Below, piece by piece: positions 9,602 through 21,641 of a stretch of 64,000 nucleotides of DNA (position 1 is its first letter; each line of letters opens with the position of its first letter). The DNA is from Cercis canadensis (taxonomy: Eukaryota; Streptophyta; Magnoliopsida; Fabales; Fabaceae). The stretch is from NCBI GenBank assembly GCA_003255065.1, contig QAOA01008374.1, positions 103,525-167,524 of the forward strand, written 5' to 3'. The notes below the pieces were generated by a model. It saw only the letters and a program-made list of their open reading frames with translations. It had not been told where the DNA came from and made no database searches. The position numbers and the translations under genes are program-made.

Positions 9602-11667
9602 TCAGGAAGCTGTAACAAGTTTGTCTGGTTTTGTTTGCTCTAGCAACTTGACAACCTCATCCATGGTTGGCCTCTTCAAGGGCTCTGGTTCAAGACACCT
9701 CATTGCAATGTTGAACACATTGTTAACCTCTTCCATTGGACAAGAACCTAAGCTATCGTCGAGAACTAGCTCCTCCTTTTTCTCTTGAACAACAGCCTTA
9801 ACCTGCTCCAATAATAATGAAACAATATGCTAGAAATAAGTTATCGTTCGAATGCCAGATCCAAAATTTAAGCCATTTGAAGTTTGAGACAGAGGATCCT
9901 GCTCCCTGGTTGCTGATGTAAAACTAGTAGTGTAGAAAGAAATATCAGAAAGTTCCTGAGTTTCATATCTATGGCATATGTTATGTCTTCAACTTCAGAA
10001 TGGATTTTAATTCCTTCATCTATAAGGTCTATCCTGGATATATATATATATATTTTGGGTGATTTTGATGACCATATAATCTTGTCATGGGTATATTCAT
10101 AAGAATGGTAGTGTTCAAAACATGCCTATCTGAGAGCATTCTGACATTCTCATAGTGTTAGATTTAAAAGAAAATATTATAATTTGAATAGCTTACTTCA
10201 ATAATGGGTTATAGGTTATCAATTTCGAACTTTTCTGTTGAATTTAATCACACAAGGGAATCAACAAGAATTTCTCTTACCCATGTCACAAGCTTGGTTC
10301 CCTCTTCTATAAATGCTTCATCACTGGGTTTTTTCCCTGTTAAAAGCTCTAGAAGCACAACTCCAAAGCTGTAAACATCCCCTTTTACTGTTGCTCTTCC
10401 TGTATCAAAATATTCTGCACGAAAGCACTCATCAATTTATAACACGACAAGAAGCATGAAGAAAAAAAAACCTATGATTAGCCGGGTTGAATCCATACCA
10501 GGGGCTAAGTATCCAAAAGTTCCAGCTACAATTGTTGAAACATGAGTGTTATTTGGTGCCATAAATGTGGCTAATCCAAAATCAGAAACTCGAGCCTCCA
10601 TGTTCTGATCCAGCAATATATTACTTGACTTGATATCTCTGTGGATGATGTGAGGGATGCAACCATGGTGAAGATATGATATTCCTCGAGCAGCACCTAT
10701 GGCTATTCTGTATCTGGATTGCCAATCCAAAATCTTCTTGTCTATTGATCTTCCTGCATCAAATTCTACTTTACAATTAGAAAAAGGACAAGTTCAATTA
10801 TCAATCTCCTCACATCCATGAATCTTGGAGTGCAACCAAACCAAGTTTCATTTCTATCAATGAATGGTGATCAGTTGAATAAGAAAAGTGACAATCACAT
10901 CATTCCAGCGGAACTTAATATTCAGCATGAGGTATACTTGGTGATAGTGAAAATGGGAAGAAAAGAGAGCCAGCAGTGAAAACTGGTAATGTATAAAAGC
11001 ATATTTACTGTTAGCTACTTCAACTTTCACTCTCTTCCAATTTCCTTTCATTTTAACTCCTTCCAAGCGCACTCGGAGACTTGGTAAATAATTTAACAAA
11101 TACATACCATGCAGGAAGGAATCTAAACTTCCATTAGGCATTAGCTCATATATGAGGAGGTTATAGTGTGGGGCAGTGTAGTATCCATGAAGAGTCACAA
11201 TATTGCGGTGGTTGATGTCTGCCATTGCTTCCAACTCTCTCTCAAAACCTTTGTCTCTTTCTGCAGTTCCTCGATTTATTCTCTTCACGGCAAAGGCAGC
11301 GGAGTCATCTATTTTCAGTTTATAAACTGTCCCATAACCACCAAAGCCAATGATGTCATTGTTACTCAGTTTCAGTGTCTTATTTAAGACCATATCAGAT
11401 TTGAGAGATTGAAGCACTGAAGACCTAAATATTACCATCTTCCCACCTGCATTATCCCATCACAGTATGTTAACATTTCTTGTCTTGTTTCTGCAGAAAC
11501 AGATATGGAAGATATTTTATTCACACTTTACCTCCATGGCCTTCTTCATAAACCATGTGCTTTCTTTTCCATCTTTTATAGAGGAGAATTGAGATTATAA
11601 TCTTGGATGTGATGAAAGCGATGCAGCATATGGTGATGTAAAGGCCTAAAACTAGAGCTTTTCTCAT
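9602..11667 (-). CDS. Receptor-like Ser/Thr kinase, At1g78530 type
   Basis: Five exons: 11667-11532, 11446-11108, 10753-10499, 10414-10281, 9802-9602; 354 residues. Residues 1-32 are mostly a hydrophobic membrane segment ([20 protein letters not shown]) followed by a basic stop-transfer stretch (KRWKRK), so there is essentially no ectodomain. The kinase domain is complete: Gly loop [10 protein letters not shown] at 79-88, Lys100 in AVKR, catalytic HRD at 196-198, DFG at 216-218, [10 protein letters not shown], and a C-lobe ending in the [11 protein letters not shown] motif. All catalytic residues are present, so an active membrane-tethered cytoplasmic kinase is expected. Substrate and partner are unknown; with no receptor domain it probably works with a co-receptor (inference). 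The length matches the Arabidopsis protein closely as I remember it. It lies between FAP3 (tail to tail) and the TPD1-like array. Confidence 0.92.
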
Positions 11668-13996
11668 TTGATGCAGCAAGTTGATGCTAAAACTTTTAAG
11701 AACCTGAAGACAAAGTTTGAATTAAGCATCACGGATAAGTATGTTAATGGAAAGTAGTGGATTAATTAAGAACTTCTGAAATCTGAGAAGGGAACTGAAA
11801 GATTGCTGCCTAGAATGAGTAAAGTAGCATATTTTCTAGAAACAAAGGTTAGAAAGAAAGAAAGTGACTGATTCTGTGAACTAATTCATGATATATCAAC
11901 TTACTGAGATGAAATCACTTCAAATTATCTGCTTCTGATATCCATGACTGGTTATGAAGGTTGATATAACTGCCATCCCATCCTCACACACTGGATTGGA
12001 TTGGTTACTTGAGCTAGACAGGAAAGGAAAGAATAAAGTTCTAAAAAATAGTTCAGAAGTTCAGTTTCAACTCTGCTCTCATGAACTCTCCAAGTTTCAA
12101 ATAATGCAGCTTAATTAGTGAAAAGAGACAACTTTGAAAATTCAAAATTATTATCTCATGGAAACCCCATTACTTCCCGCAACAAGTGAGACTAAATTTC
12201 TGTCCAAGAAAAAGTGCAGAAAAGAAAGATGGCGATGAGAGACAAAATGGTGACCTACAAGAATAGTTTGACATGAGGAAGGCCCTACCTTCCTCTTTTT
12301 CTGTACATCATGCTGCTTATATATATATATATATATGCTCAAATAAACTTTTGTAGACCTTGAAGATGTGACTTGTTAGCCTATTCACCCATATTTTATT
12401 TGTGAAGAATGGTTGGCCAGCGGATAACACTTGACAATTTTTCTAGCTGTATTTCTTCTGTGGATGGTGTGAAAACACTTGGACTTTAGTGGTATCAATG
12501 TCATACTGATACTGTTATCATGACTGCAGTTGAAAAGTGTTCCCTTCACCAATGTGAATGGATCTCATCAGATTGCCATATTTTTGGAATACTGGTTGCA
12601 CAATATTGGCTGTTCACCCAATGATTAACTCTTAGTCTCATTATCTTACAAAAATGTTAATGGAGATTCAAATACTGTCACATGTTTCGAATGTATGTAT
12701 GAAGTAGTATAAACAAATATAAATTCTTTTTTTTTTTTTTGTGATTGATTATGATATGAAGAATGATGATAAATACATAAACCTTTTGATATAATATTTT
12801 ACAAACTGTAGTGGGTTACAGAATTTGAATTTAATTGGCTGTATTAATTTAACTTTTTTTAACATCACAATTTGAGTAAACTTTGTATACAAATTTTTTG
12901 GATTTATTATTTCTCTAATGTGAACAGATAAAAGAGAAAAAAACAATGGCCCAAAAGAAAGAAAAATAAAAAACAACAGTAGGCATGGTAGGTAGGCTAC
13001 CAAACTATAAAAGTATGAGAACATGAAATGCTCATGTGAACGGCTATCCTGTCACCTTATTTTGTTCACCATCTGTCCTTTTTCCACTCACTAATAGTAA
13101 TATGGAAGTTGGGAATCCATTAAGGGCCAACTGGATATACTCAAATTTTGAAAAGAAAGAGACAAACACCTGTGAAATTCATTGGTCTATTAGCTCGAAA
13201 GAGTTTCCTTACACAATCAAATCATGTGAACACTGAATGGTGATTACAGCTTCCTCTTATATTCTACGAAAATAAGGTACACAAAAAAAGAAAAGAAAAA
13301 TATTCAATGAAAATAAGTCACCGACGAAAGATATATAATACATTAATTAAGAAAGATAGGACGAAAAATCAACTTTAGTAATCATTTGCCTTTGGACTTG
13401 AAGAAGTATGCATGACCATCAAGCTAAAATCTCAGAGGTTGGGTTTCCTATACGTAACAAGTTTTCAAGGATTGAGAGTTAATTAAATCGTGGTTGTCTT
13501 TTTTGTTTGTTTGTTTTAACGATAAGAATATTTTGAGGTAAATTTTTGTGTATTGAGACCAAGTCTCTCCCTGTAATTTTAAGGGCACCACTCTCCATAT
13601 CAACTTAGTGCATTTAAAAAAAAAATGTCCTACTAAGTTCAAAATTTGAACATTGATTAATTTGAATAAATTTATTGCATCTTTATCACCAGATTAAATC
13701 CTTAAAATTACTAAATTGTGGGTTTAATTAAACCTGACAATCTGCTCTATGAAGTTTATCCTTAACATTGTGTTTATTTTATATTTCTGACTTAGTGTCT
13801 ACTCTTTCTATAATGGATGCAAACCAATATAAATTTATAATGTAAATAGTGTATTCATATTCCATATGATAAGTGCTTACTACAGATAGTTTTGATACAA
13901 TGATCGATCTGCTGTATAAAATTCAAATTCATGTAAGCACTTGTTTAAAAGTAATTATGTTCTTATCTCAATAGCCCATCCAAGCAAGTAGATATT
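11668..13996. other. Intergenic, kinase promoter and AT-rich DNA
   Basis: The kinase 5' UTR and promoter lie at 11668 to about 12350, with an (AT)n run at 12317-12336. The rest is AT-rich DNA with homopolymer T tracts and no recognisable gene or repeat. Confidence 0.5.
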
Positions 13997-14950
13997 TCAG
14001 CGAATGCATTGGAGGGAGGAAACCTCAAGTGTGACTTGTGTTTTACTGGCATACATAAAGGGCAAAACATCAACATAACTTCCTTTATTCACAAGGCAGT
14101 CATTTTCACCCACACGACTGATTAGGTCATCAGGAACTTCTCTCTCTGATCGAAACGGCCCACAAAAAAGATGCAGATTGTTGACTAGCAAACCATATGG
14201 GGCAACGTTCTTGATTTGCACACTAAATAATGTTACTTCACCTGGAAGCTTGTCGAAGGTTTTTTGTGTTATCTGAACCCACTCCTTCTCACAAGGATAA
14301 AGAGGAGATGGGCTAGGATCTGGATAATCTTCTTTCAGCACAGCATCATCTTCTGCTCTCAACATTTGTGATTTAGATATCAGAAACTCTACTTATACAC
14401 TTATTTTATGTAATTAAGTAAAATTTAAGTTGTACAAAAAGAAAATCTACAAGGGTTTAGTAAAATTCGAATGTTATAATGTGTACATGTGTGAAGTAGT
14501 AGAACTCTTTAGTTAGTTACTTGTTTCAAAACCACTGTTGTCTCTAACAATACTAGAAAGCAACATTCTGTGTGTTCATATCAATATACAATAAAATTTA
14601 GTAGTTCATAAAATTTTTAAGCTGAACATCTGAAAAGGTCATTCAGATTGGTTTCTTTTGTTCTCTTTTCTCCTTTTATTGGGTGTTACATTTACATCTA
14701 CCCTATAAGCAAGAAAAAGGGATGGGAAGTAAGAAAGAAACACATACCTAGAAGATTAGGATGGTCAACGGATGAAGTTGCAACTGGCATTGCTAGTAAA
14801 AAGGCATAACAATAATAAGTTAATAAATCAGTGAATCCATATAGCAGGGGGAAAAGAGGTAAAAACAAAAATTATAAGGAATATTTCGATTGCTTGTTTT
14901 TCTCTTTTTGGTGTTGGGGAAAAGGTGGGAAAACAGAAGAAAAAAGAGTA

Positions 14951-14982
<32 letters not shown>

Positions 14983-15333
14983 AATTATTTCTCAAATGTC
15001 ATTTTAATTTTTAAGTTATTTTTTGTGTTACTTTAATTTCAGAATAATCATATTGTTCGTCAAATCAGTCATTCATACCACAAAAAATAATCACTTAAAT
15101 GACTGGTTTGATGGTTAGAGTGATTATTTGAAGATTAAAATGACACTAAAATTAAATCAAAGATTAAAATGACATTTGAAAAATAATTCATGAACAAAAA
15201 AAAAATATTTAACTCAAGAAAAAATATAAAATGTAGAAAGGTGAAAAGAATAAAGAGAATTTCAACCATTAACAGCAAGCATCAGGAGACCAACAGATGT
15301 GGCCATGAGTAGAACTTTGTAACTGAGCAACAT
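13997..15333 (-). CDS. TPD1-like small secreted Cys-rich protein, copy 1
   Basis: Three exons: 15333-15267, 14792-14748, 14352-13997; 155 residues. A signal peptide (MLLSYKVLLMATSVGLLMLA) is followed by an acidic linker and a TPD1 family domain. That domain has WVQITQKTFDKLPGEVTLFS, CGPFRSE, the hallmark VGENDCLVNKG and the end LEVSSLQCIR. TPD1 of Arabidopsis is a peptide ligand of the LRR receptor kinase EMS1 in anther cell fate; most homologues have no assigned role. This is the best preserved of four tandem copies. The first intron holds a fold-back element (14979-15192) and an (AT)n run. The 45-nt middle exon is supported by matching phases on both sides. Confidence 0.78.
14979..15192. 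mobile_element. Fold-back MITE in intron 1 of TPD1-like copy 1
   Basis: The two halves are imperfect inverted copies. The left end GAATTATTTCTCAAATGTC pairs with a right end that reads GAATTATTTTTCAAATGTC on the minus strand, and similarity continues to the centre (CAAATCAGTCATT against CAAACCAGTCATT). Arms are about 100 bp with a short loop. It is non-coding and not similar to MITE copies A-C. It abuts an (AT)n microsatellite at 14952-14977. Confidence 0.65.
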
Positions 15334-16062
15334 GGTTCTTTGTGCTTCAAATTAAGAAGACTCTCTCAGAAATCAATTATCTATGCTTTTTTTCTGTATT
15401 GGGATGGAGATAATGCAACTCCTGCTTTGATGTATATATACTGTCATAACTATGTATATTATACAATTCTGGTGTATAGAATCCTTGGGAGGAGAACCAT
15501 TCTGGTGAATCAATTTTAATATTTAAGTAACGTAATTGCTATATTTGGTAAAAAAAATGTCATCACTGACTCATCAGACAAAGCAAAAAATATGGGGCAA
15601 TTAATTTAGATTTAACTAAAGTAGTAAGAATTATGAGTGGAGTTTAGGTGGGTTTTTAAATTAAAACTTTATATAGACGACTCCAAGTTCCCAACCCACA
15701 ACGCGTTTGTCTTATTTTCGTCAAGATTCAAATACATGTCTGTTTGTTATATCACAACTACAAAATTAATTATTCAATAGACTTATTTTTCCATAAAAAT
15801 TACGTATGCTAAAAAGTATATTATAAAATTTAGAAACTTATTAATAGATCTCACCGAATTGATGACAAAACATAGTACAGTCAAAGCAACAGGTGCTAAT
15901 GCTGCTAGGTAATCTTAATGGTCCTTGCAACCTTACAACATAGTACTAGATTATCTTAGCTAGGAATTTGCTTAACTCACATGTGCTAATGAAGTAATGA
16001 ACCGAAAATAACCACTCAAAAGCTGCTTTATGTTAAGCAACTAAGCAAACACTTGAAGCTAA
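15334..16062. other. Intergenic upstream of TPD1-like copy 1
   Basis: Promoter side of copy 1, including a TATATATACT stretch about 100 bp above the ATG. No gene seen. Confidence 0.45.
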
Positions 16063-16360
16063 CAAGTGACGTCCAAATTTGTGTTTCTAGGACCACTGAA
16101 AATGCTTCCCTTTTAAAGACCTTTTCAATTGATAGCTGGACTAGAAAGGGAAACACCAAGCTATTGCACCCAGAGCACATAGAAAACCAATTAAATCTCA
16201 TTGTCTACACAGAGAAATTTGTGTTGGCTGCCACCGAATATCCCACTATTTCCTTTGTTCAAGCAGGAAGAGTGGTGGTTGCTTGGTCTATCATGGTTAA
16301 AACAACTGTTCATGTTGTAATTGGTACTTGGACATTATCTCAAACAATGTTGGATATATG
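16063..16360 (-). pseudogene. Purine permease relic
   Basis: On the minus strand this matches two separate pieces of the intact purine permease gene at 21642-22756. 16063-16150 corresponds to the middle of that gene (about 22040-22120); for example both plus strands contain GACCACTGAAAATG and GATAGCTG in the same spacing. 16215-16360 corresponds to its N-terminal coding start and splice acceptor region (shared TTGGCTGCCAC, AGAGTGGTGGT and CTTGGACATTATCT). The DNA between has collapsed and everything downstream of the middle part is gone. It is a dead, internally deleted duplicate. Confidence 0.8.
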
Positions 16361-17164
16361 AATAATAATATCCATTTAATACGTGCTCTAATCAACAAGA
16401 TTAGTTTCACACCCAATTAAGTAAAATGTGAATATTCGTAGTATTAACAAAAAAAAAAAAATATCCATTTAATATGTTATGGGTGCTTAGTAATTATATA
16501 TCAGGCCAATTATATGGAGTTAGGTAGTTTTCGTATACAATTGAATCATCTGGATCATACCTAGGGCAAGATTTTGTTACTTTGAGTGTGAATAAAATTG
16601 TAAAACCTTATATATGTTACTGTGACTTGATTCACATAGTTACTTTCTTCTTGTTGCTTGTTTTATAAACTAACTTCAAATAGAGAGCTATTGGGGGCTA
16701 GAGTAACATGAGCACCAAATTTTCCTCCCCTTCCTAGCAACGATGGGAATTTTATAAGAGTGGTGCTATATCCAAATAAAACTTATAGAGAAAAGCTGCA
16801 ATGAATCCACATAACAGCTGTTCATAATTGGAAGGCAAAAATTGGAGCAGCCAATTCAAAAGTGCAGTTACAAGCTACAGCCTCAAAACTACTGCACATA
16901 GATGCATCTTTCATGAAGGATTTCATGAAAAAATTCGGAAAGAATAGTATTTTCTGTTTAATAATTTTCCCTATTGCTACGTGAAATCAGAACTTGCTAA
17001 TGCCAACAGATAAATAATTCTTATACACACAAAAAGTACATTCCGTGAACACTGATAAGACAAAAAATCAACTTTTGTATTCATTGAAAGTGTTTTATTC
17101 CATGTGATAAGTACTGTCTATAACAGTGTACACAATGAGCTGCTATATCTTTTAAGCGCTTATC
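16361..17164. other. Intergenic, no gene seen
   Basis: AT-rich. The right-hand part resembles the 3' flanks of the other TPD1-like copies, with recurring GTGCTTATC-like blocks, as expected for a duplicated unit. Confidence 0.45.
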
Positions 17165-17866
17165 TTAGAAGTGCTTATCATATCTGAGTAAGCCATCCAA
17201 ATAAACAGATTCTTCAGGCCAAGCATTGGAGGGGGAAACCTCAAGTGGGAATTGTTCAATGTTGTCATAATCAAAGGACACAAAATCACCAACTCCCATA
17301 ACGTTTTCATCGTTCACAAGGCAATCATTTGCACCCAGTCGTGAGAATACACTGGGAAGAATGAATTTTTCTGACTTAAAGGCTCCACAACTGACGTTCA
17401 GGTTGGCAATTGGGCAATCTCTAGGGCACAAGTTTATGATTTGAACTGAAAAAACTTCAGCTCCACTTGGTAGTGTGGTGCCTGTGGGGTCTTGAGTTAT
17501 CTTAGCGAAACTGTTCTCATATTCTGCTGCTTCATCACCATCTGCTTTCATACCAATTTTTGTTTTTTTTTTCAATGTTGAGAGGCAGCACCGTATTGTA
17601 TTCTACATATTCAAAAAAAAATGTGTGAAAATACTGATAGTCTATACAATAATAAAATTGCATCACATGTTGAAAAAAGAACGGGGCAAAAAATATAAAA
17701 AAAAATTGAAGTGTAAAGGGAAGAAAGTGTGAACTCAACTGGTTTCTTTTGGAGAGGAAGGGGGCTGGGGGATAAAATGACAGCAGCACAAACTTAAAAC
17801 ATTGCTTGCAAGCAATAGGAACCAAACACATTTGGTCATAGCCAAAACTTTGTTGTTGAGTGACAT
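17165..17866 (-). pseudogene. TPD1-like copy 2, altered and probably non-functional
   Basis: The last exon (17540-17165) encodes a good TPD1 family domain: FAKITQDPTG, VFSVQIINLCPRDC, SCGAFKSEKF and LGANDCLVNDE. Two things are wrong. First, compared with copy 1, a one-base loss at the end changes EVSSLQC to EVSPSNA, removes the terminal conserved Cys and adds about 20 residues of former 3' UTR. Second, the 5' exon with signal peptide (ATG at 17866; MSLNNKVLAMTKCVWFLLLA) ends where copy 1 has a splice donor, but here GT is replaced by TT. No middle exon was found. A transcript using other sites cannot be excluded. Confidence 0.6.
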
Positions 17867-19505
17867 GATCTTTATGCTCAAAGGAAGACTCTCTCATAAA
17901 TCAACTATCTTTGTGCTCTCTTCTGTATTGGGATGGAGAGAATGCATCTCATGCTTGGTGTATTTATACTGTCAAATATAATGTTTCAAAAATAATTATA
18001 TTAAACTAGTAGAAAGTCTTTTATCTGTGAATAAGATCATCTGTACTCATATTACTCGCTTTTTTTCTTTTGTTGTTTTTTCTATTTTTTTTTTCTCTCT
18101 TCACAGGTCAACTTTCTCTATTTTATTACTTATCCATGCGTTGCCCGGAATTGCAGCTAGTTTTATATAAACCAACTAATGCTATACAATGCTTTAGAAT
18201 TGTTTTGATTAAGTTACTACTTTTTTTTTTGGGTTCACATCTATATATGACTTTAACAAAAAACTTCTTGCCAATTTTTCACCTACCCTAACTACCTATG
18301 CTTGGCTCAGGTGACATGTAACTACTATACTTGGTGCTAAATGTCATCATTGACTCATCAAAGCAAAAGGAGAATGTACAATAAGAATGAGTAATTAATT
18401 TGGTGCCATTCTGGGACTTTCCATTGGGCTATGGCTCAACTAAATATTCTCCAATATCAAATTTCTATGGGAATGTAATCACTTGTTTTATTTATCCTTG
18501 TCATGCTTCAAATATGAATTTTGCTAATCACACCTACAAAATTGATTATCTAATATTTTATCCTAAAAATTGCGAATGGAACATTAGTTTTGAAAAAAAG
18601 TTTATAAAAATATAGTAAGATATTATCTAATTACAAATTCAAGAAAAAAAAATACAGTATGTTTGTAGTGAAACGAAATATATACCCACTCACAAGTTAT
18701 TTTTATCTCAATGGCTACTTCTATTTCTTGCTTGACTGTTGTATCTTCTGGCTGATTAAAACAATCCAAAAGCACAGTTTCATACAACCTATCATTTTTT
18801 TTTTAGGGAGCACCTATAAAATTTTTAAAATATAAGCTTGCAAGAGTTTTCCCCATGCACTTTATTTTATTTATTTTTTGGCTATAGCTTTATCCTATAG
18901 ATTTTTTTTTTTTTGGTTATGTATCTCTGTTTTTCTTTGATTAAGATGAAAACCACCCCGTTTAGATAATAGGTACAATTTTCCTTTACAGTCGTATGAC
19001 TACTTTGATACAAAGATTTGTTGCCTAAGATTATAAAACTTTCTTGCGAATAGTCCGAATAAAACCCGAAACCACAAAAGTATAAAAGATACCAAAAATC
19101 TCAACATCACTGTGTCACTCATGTTCCCATTTGTTTTTGGGATATATATTTTGTTTCTAAATCAAAGTTATGGCCATAAATGGAAATTAGATTCGCTGCT
19201 TTAAAATTTCCCTTCATTTTTATTTATTTATTTTTCGTCTCTTTGGTCTTTTAAACAGTGTTCCAGCTAGTTATCACATATCATTAGATAGTATAATTGG
19301 AGGATTGTGTCATTGATAAACAGAAGATATATTTCGTGGACACTCACTGAAAGTGCTTATTTCATGTGATAAGCGTTTTATTACAATAATACATATATGA
19401 AAAGCGGCTATCCTAAATTATTTCAAATTTGTGTAAGCACTTATTCAAATAGCAATTACCATGTAAGTGCTTATCATATCTCAATAAACTATGCAAACAC
19501 ATTCT
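17867..19505. other. Intergenic, no gene seen
   Basis: AT-rich with several T-tracts. It includes the upstream side of copy 2 and the 3' flank of copy 3, whose GTGCTTATC/GATAAGCG blocks repeat those beside copies 1 and 2. No supported coding sequence. Confidence 0.45.
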
Positions 19506-20312
19506 TCAGTCCAAGCAGATAAGGAATGAAACCTCAAGCGTGACTGGTGAATTGAAGGCATATTCAAAGGAGAGAACAGCATCATACTCAATAGGCATTC
19601 CATTGTTGACAATGCAGTTATTTTCAGCCACTGGCCTTAGTATTTTAGGAGGAAGGGGTACCATTTGAAGTAATTGATATTCACAAAATAAATGGACTTT
19701 GGCCACTTTGCAATCTGTGGGACACTGGTTCGAGATGTTAACTGAAAACCCCATCTTTCCACCTGGGAATGTCTTACCGTTGTCCACTTGTGTTATCTGA
19801 ACGAAACTATTCATACATTCCTTGGTACAGCATTCTCTTTCAGCGCAACATCTTCTGCAGCTGTCACCATATTGAGATTCCTTTACTTCAAAAAGAGATT
19901 TGATACTTCTATTCCTCTTTTTTGAGAGGTGTTGGGGAAAAAATTATCTATACAGAAAATATTTAAGTGCATTTAGAGTTAATCCAGTTGAACATAGATG
20001 CTATTTAGTATACCAAACAACTTATAGTCGAGTGAAATTGAAGTCGTCTTCAAGATTTATAGATTTCGTGTTCAAACTCAAAATAATAGTCAAAATACCA
20101 AAAAAAAAATACTATCTAGAATACAAGTGAAAAGACGATAATACAAAAATGATCAATACTCCTTTAAAACCCCCAGTATTGGAAAAATATTGAAGGGAAA
20201 AGAATGGTGAAATAAGGAGAAAGAAACATAGCACTCTACCCAAAGCATAGACAGCAAGCATTAGCAGCCCAAGAGATTTAGCCATAACCAGAGCTTTGTT
20301 ATTGAGTGACAT
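19506..20312 (-). CDS. TPD1-like copy 3, Cys-rich variant
   Basis: The last exon encodes NSFVQITQVDNGKTFPGG, then QCPTDCKVAKVHLFCEY, NNCIVNNGMP and the end LEVSFLICLD, so the family domain is whole. The 5' exon at 20312-20240 gives MSLNNKALVMAKSLGLLMLA, a signal peptide, with a good donor GTAGAG. In the frame of the domain, the upstream part reads CRRCCAERECCTKEC, unlike any other copy. One frame-consistent splice is 20312-20240 to 19885-19506 (150 residues), but the acceptor is a guess and no exon like copy 1's 45-nt exon was seen. If real, the protein gained six or more Cys before the domain; otherwise the copy is frameshifted. Confidence 0.5.
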
Positions 20313-21361
20313 GCTTCTTTATGCTCCAATGAAGACTCTCTCACAAACTAGTTATCTCTGTGATCTCTTCTGTATTGGGATTCGTGGTGACAATGCAACT
20401 CATGCTTGGTGTGTTTATACTGTCTTATGACTCTATAAGTACTATATAATGCTTTTAAAATCATTTCCTAGATAGAGTGGATTAATTCTTGTTAATAAAA
20501 ATCAAAATTATTTTAGACCTGCACCTAACTTTTTAAGTTTTAAGGGTTCAATTCTTGGCAAACCTAATGCTTTGAGTCTTTGACTAAGTAACCTAACTGC
20601 TATATTTGATACTAATTGTCATCAATATGTGTTTAATTAAAGGAAATACATTTTGTTTTATTTCAAGAAATGGTATATCCACCATTTGATACATCACCAT
20701 TTCTCACATTCTAGACCCTAGTAGGATCTGAGCCATGTAAAAAAAAAAAAAAAAAAGATACTGTAAATGAGTCCAATAAAAATTTTAAACAGTAAATTAA
20801 ATTGAAGCCCCTGATAGACTACATATAACATAAATCTTATTTCAATTGTTATTGCATCTCCATCAACTTTAAAATCAAATGATTTCGTATCAAGAAAAAA
20901 CTAAAAATATCCAATTCGTATAAAGAACTAGACCTAACCAAAATGGAACTAAAATTATTTCTATTAGAAGACAATTATGGAAACCCAGATAGCCCAACAA
21001 CAAGGAAACCAGTCTTGCTGTTTAAAAATTTAACTTCATTTTATTTTATTTTATTTTATTTATTTATTTATTTTTAACATTGTGATATGCTATACTATTA
21101 GCTCTCCTCTACCTGAAAACCCATGTTCCACATAAAGTCAATTCTATAGTTGTTCAATGTAACCATAAACATGGATGAACCAAATATTTTCTTGTAAACA
21201 GAAACTAAAAGTCACGGGCAAAAAGAAACATTTCATTAACACTGATGGGAAGAAAGAAAAAGTATTATGCAGTTACAAGCTGCTATCTTTAATTATATTA
21301 ATATCTTCATAAGCACTTAACTAAAAAGGGCTTATCTCAATAAGCCATCCAGATAGATTCT
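20313..21361. other. Intergenic, no gene seen
   Basis: Upstream side of copy 3 and downstream flank of copy 4. It contains an A-tract near 20740 and a TTTAT/TTTA repeat at about 21043-21074. No gene seen. Confidence 0.45.
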
Positions 21362-21550
21362 TCAGCTCATGCATTGGAGGGAGGAAACCTGAAGAGGGAA
21401 CTGGTTCATGTTGGCATATTCAAAGGAAACAACAGCACCAGCCGCAATAGGCATCCCATTTTGTACAAGACAGTCATTGTCACCTAGAAGCGTTGGGTGC
21501 TTTCCATCCCTTGTGTAACGAGTTAGTAATGAGTTGAGAAATTCAGGCAT
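21362..21550 (-). pseudogene. TPD1-like copy 4, truncated
   Basis: Only the C-terminal half of the domain remains: LLGDNDCLVQNGMP, then VVSFEYANMNQFPLQVSSLQ and Cys-Met-Ser at the end. The first half of the domain, the linker and the signal peptide are missing; the sequence stops matching about 90 bp before the end of the purine permease gene. The retained part still carries the conserved Cys residues, so loss is by truncation rather than gradual decay. Confidence 0.75.
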
Positions 21551-21641
21551 ATGTTACTGTTTCTCCATGAATAGTTAAAATAAAATAACAGAATCTTTAT
21601 CTATCTGTATTTGGCAAAGAACTTGGAATTTACTGTCTCTA

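Noticed and set aside
16053-16361. 102-residue plus-strand open frame
   Set aside because: It is the antisense of the purine permease relic; the intact permease has a similar antisense frame at 22018-22227.
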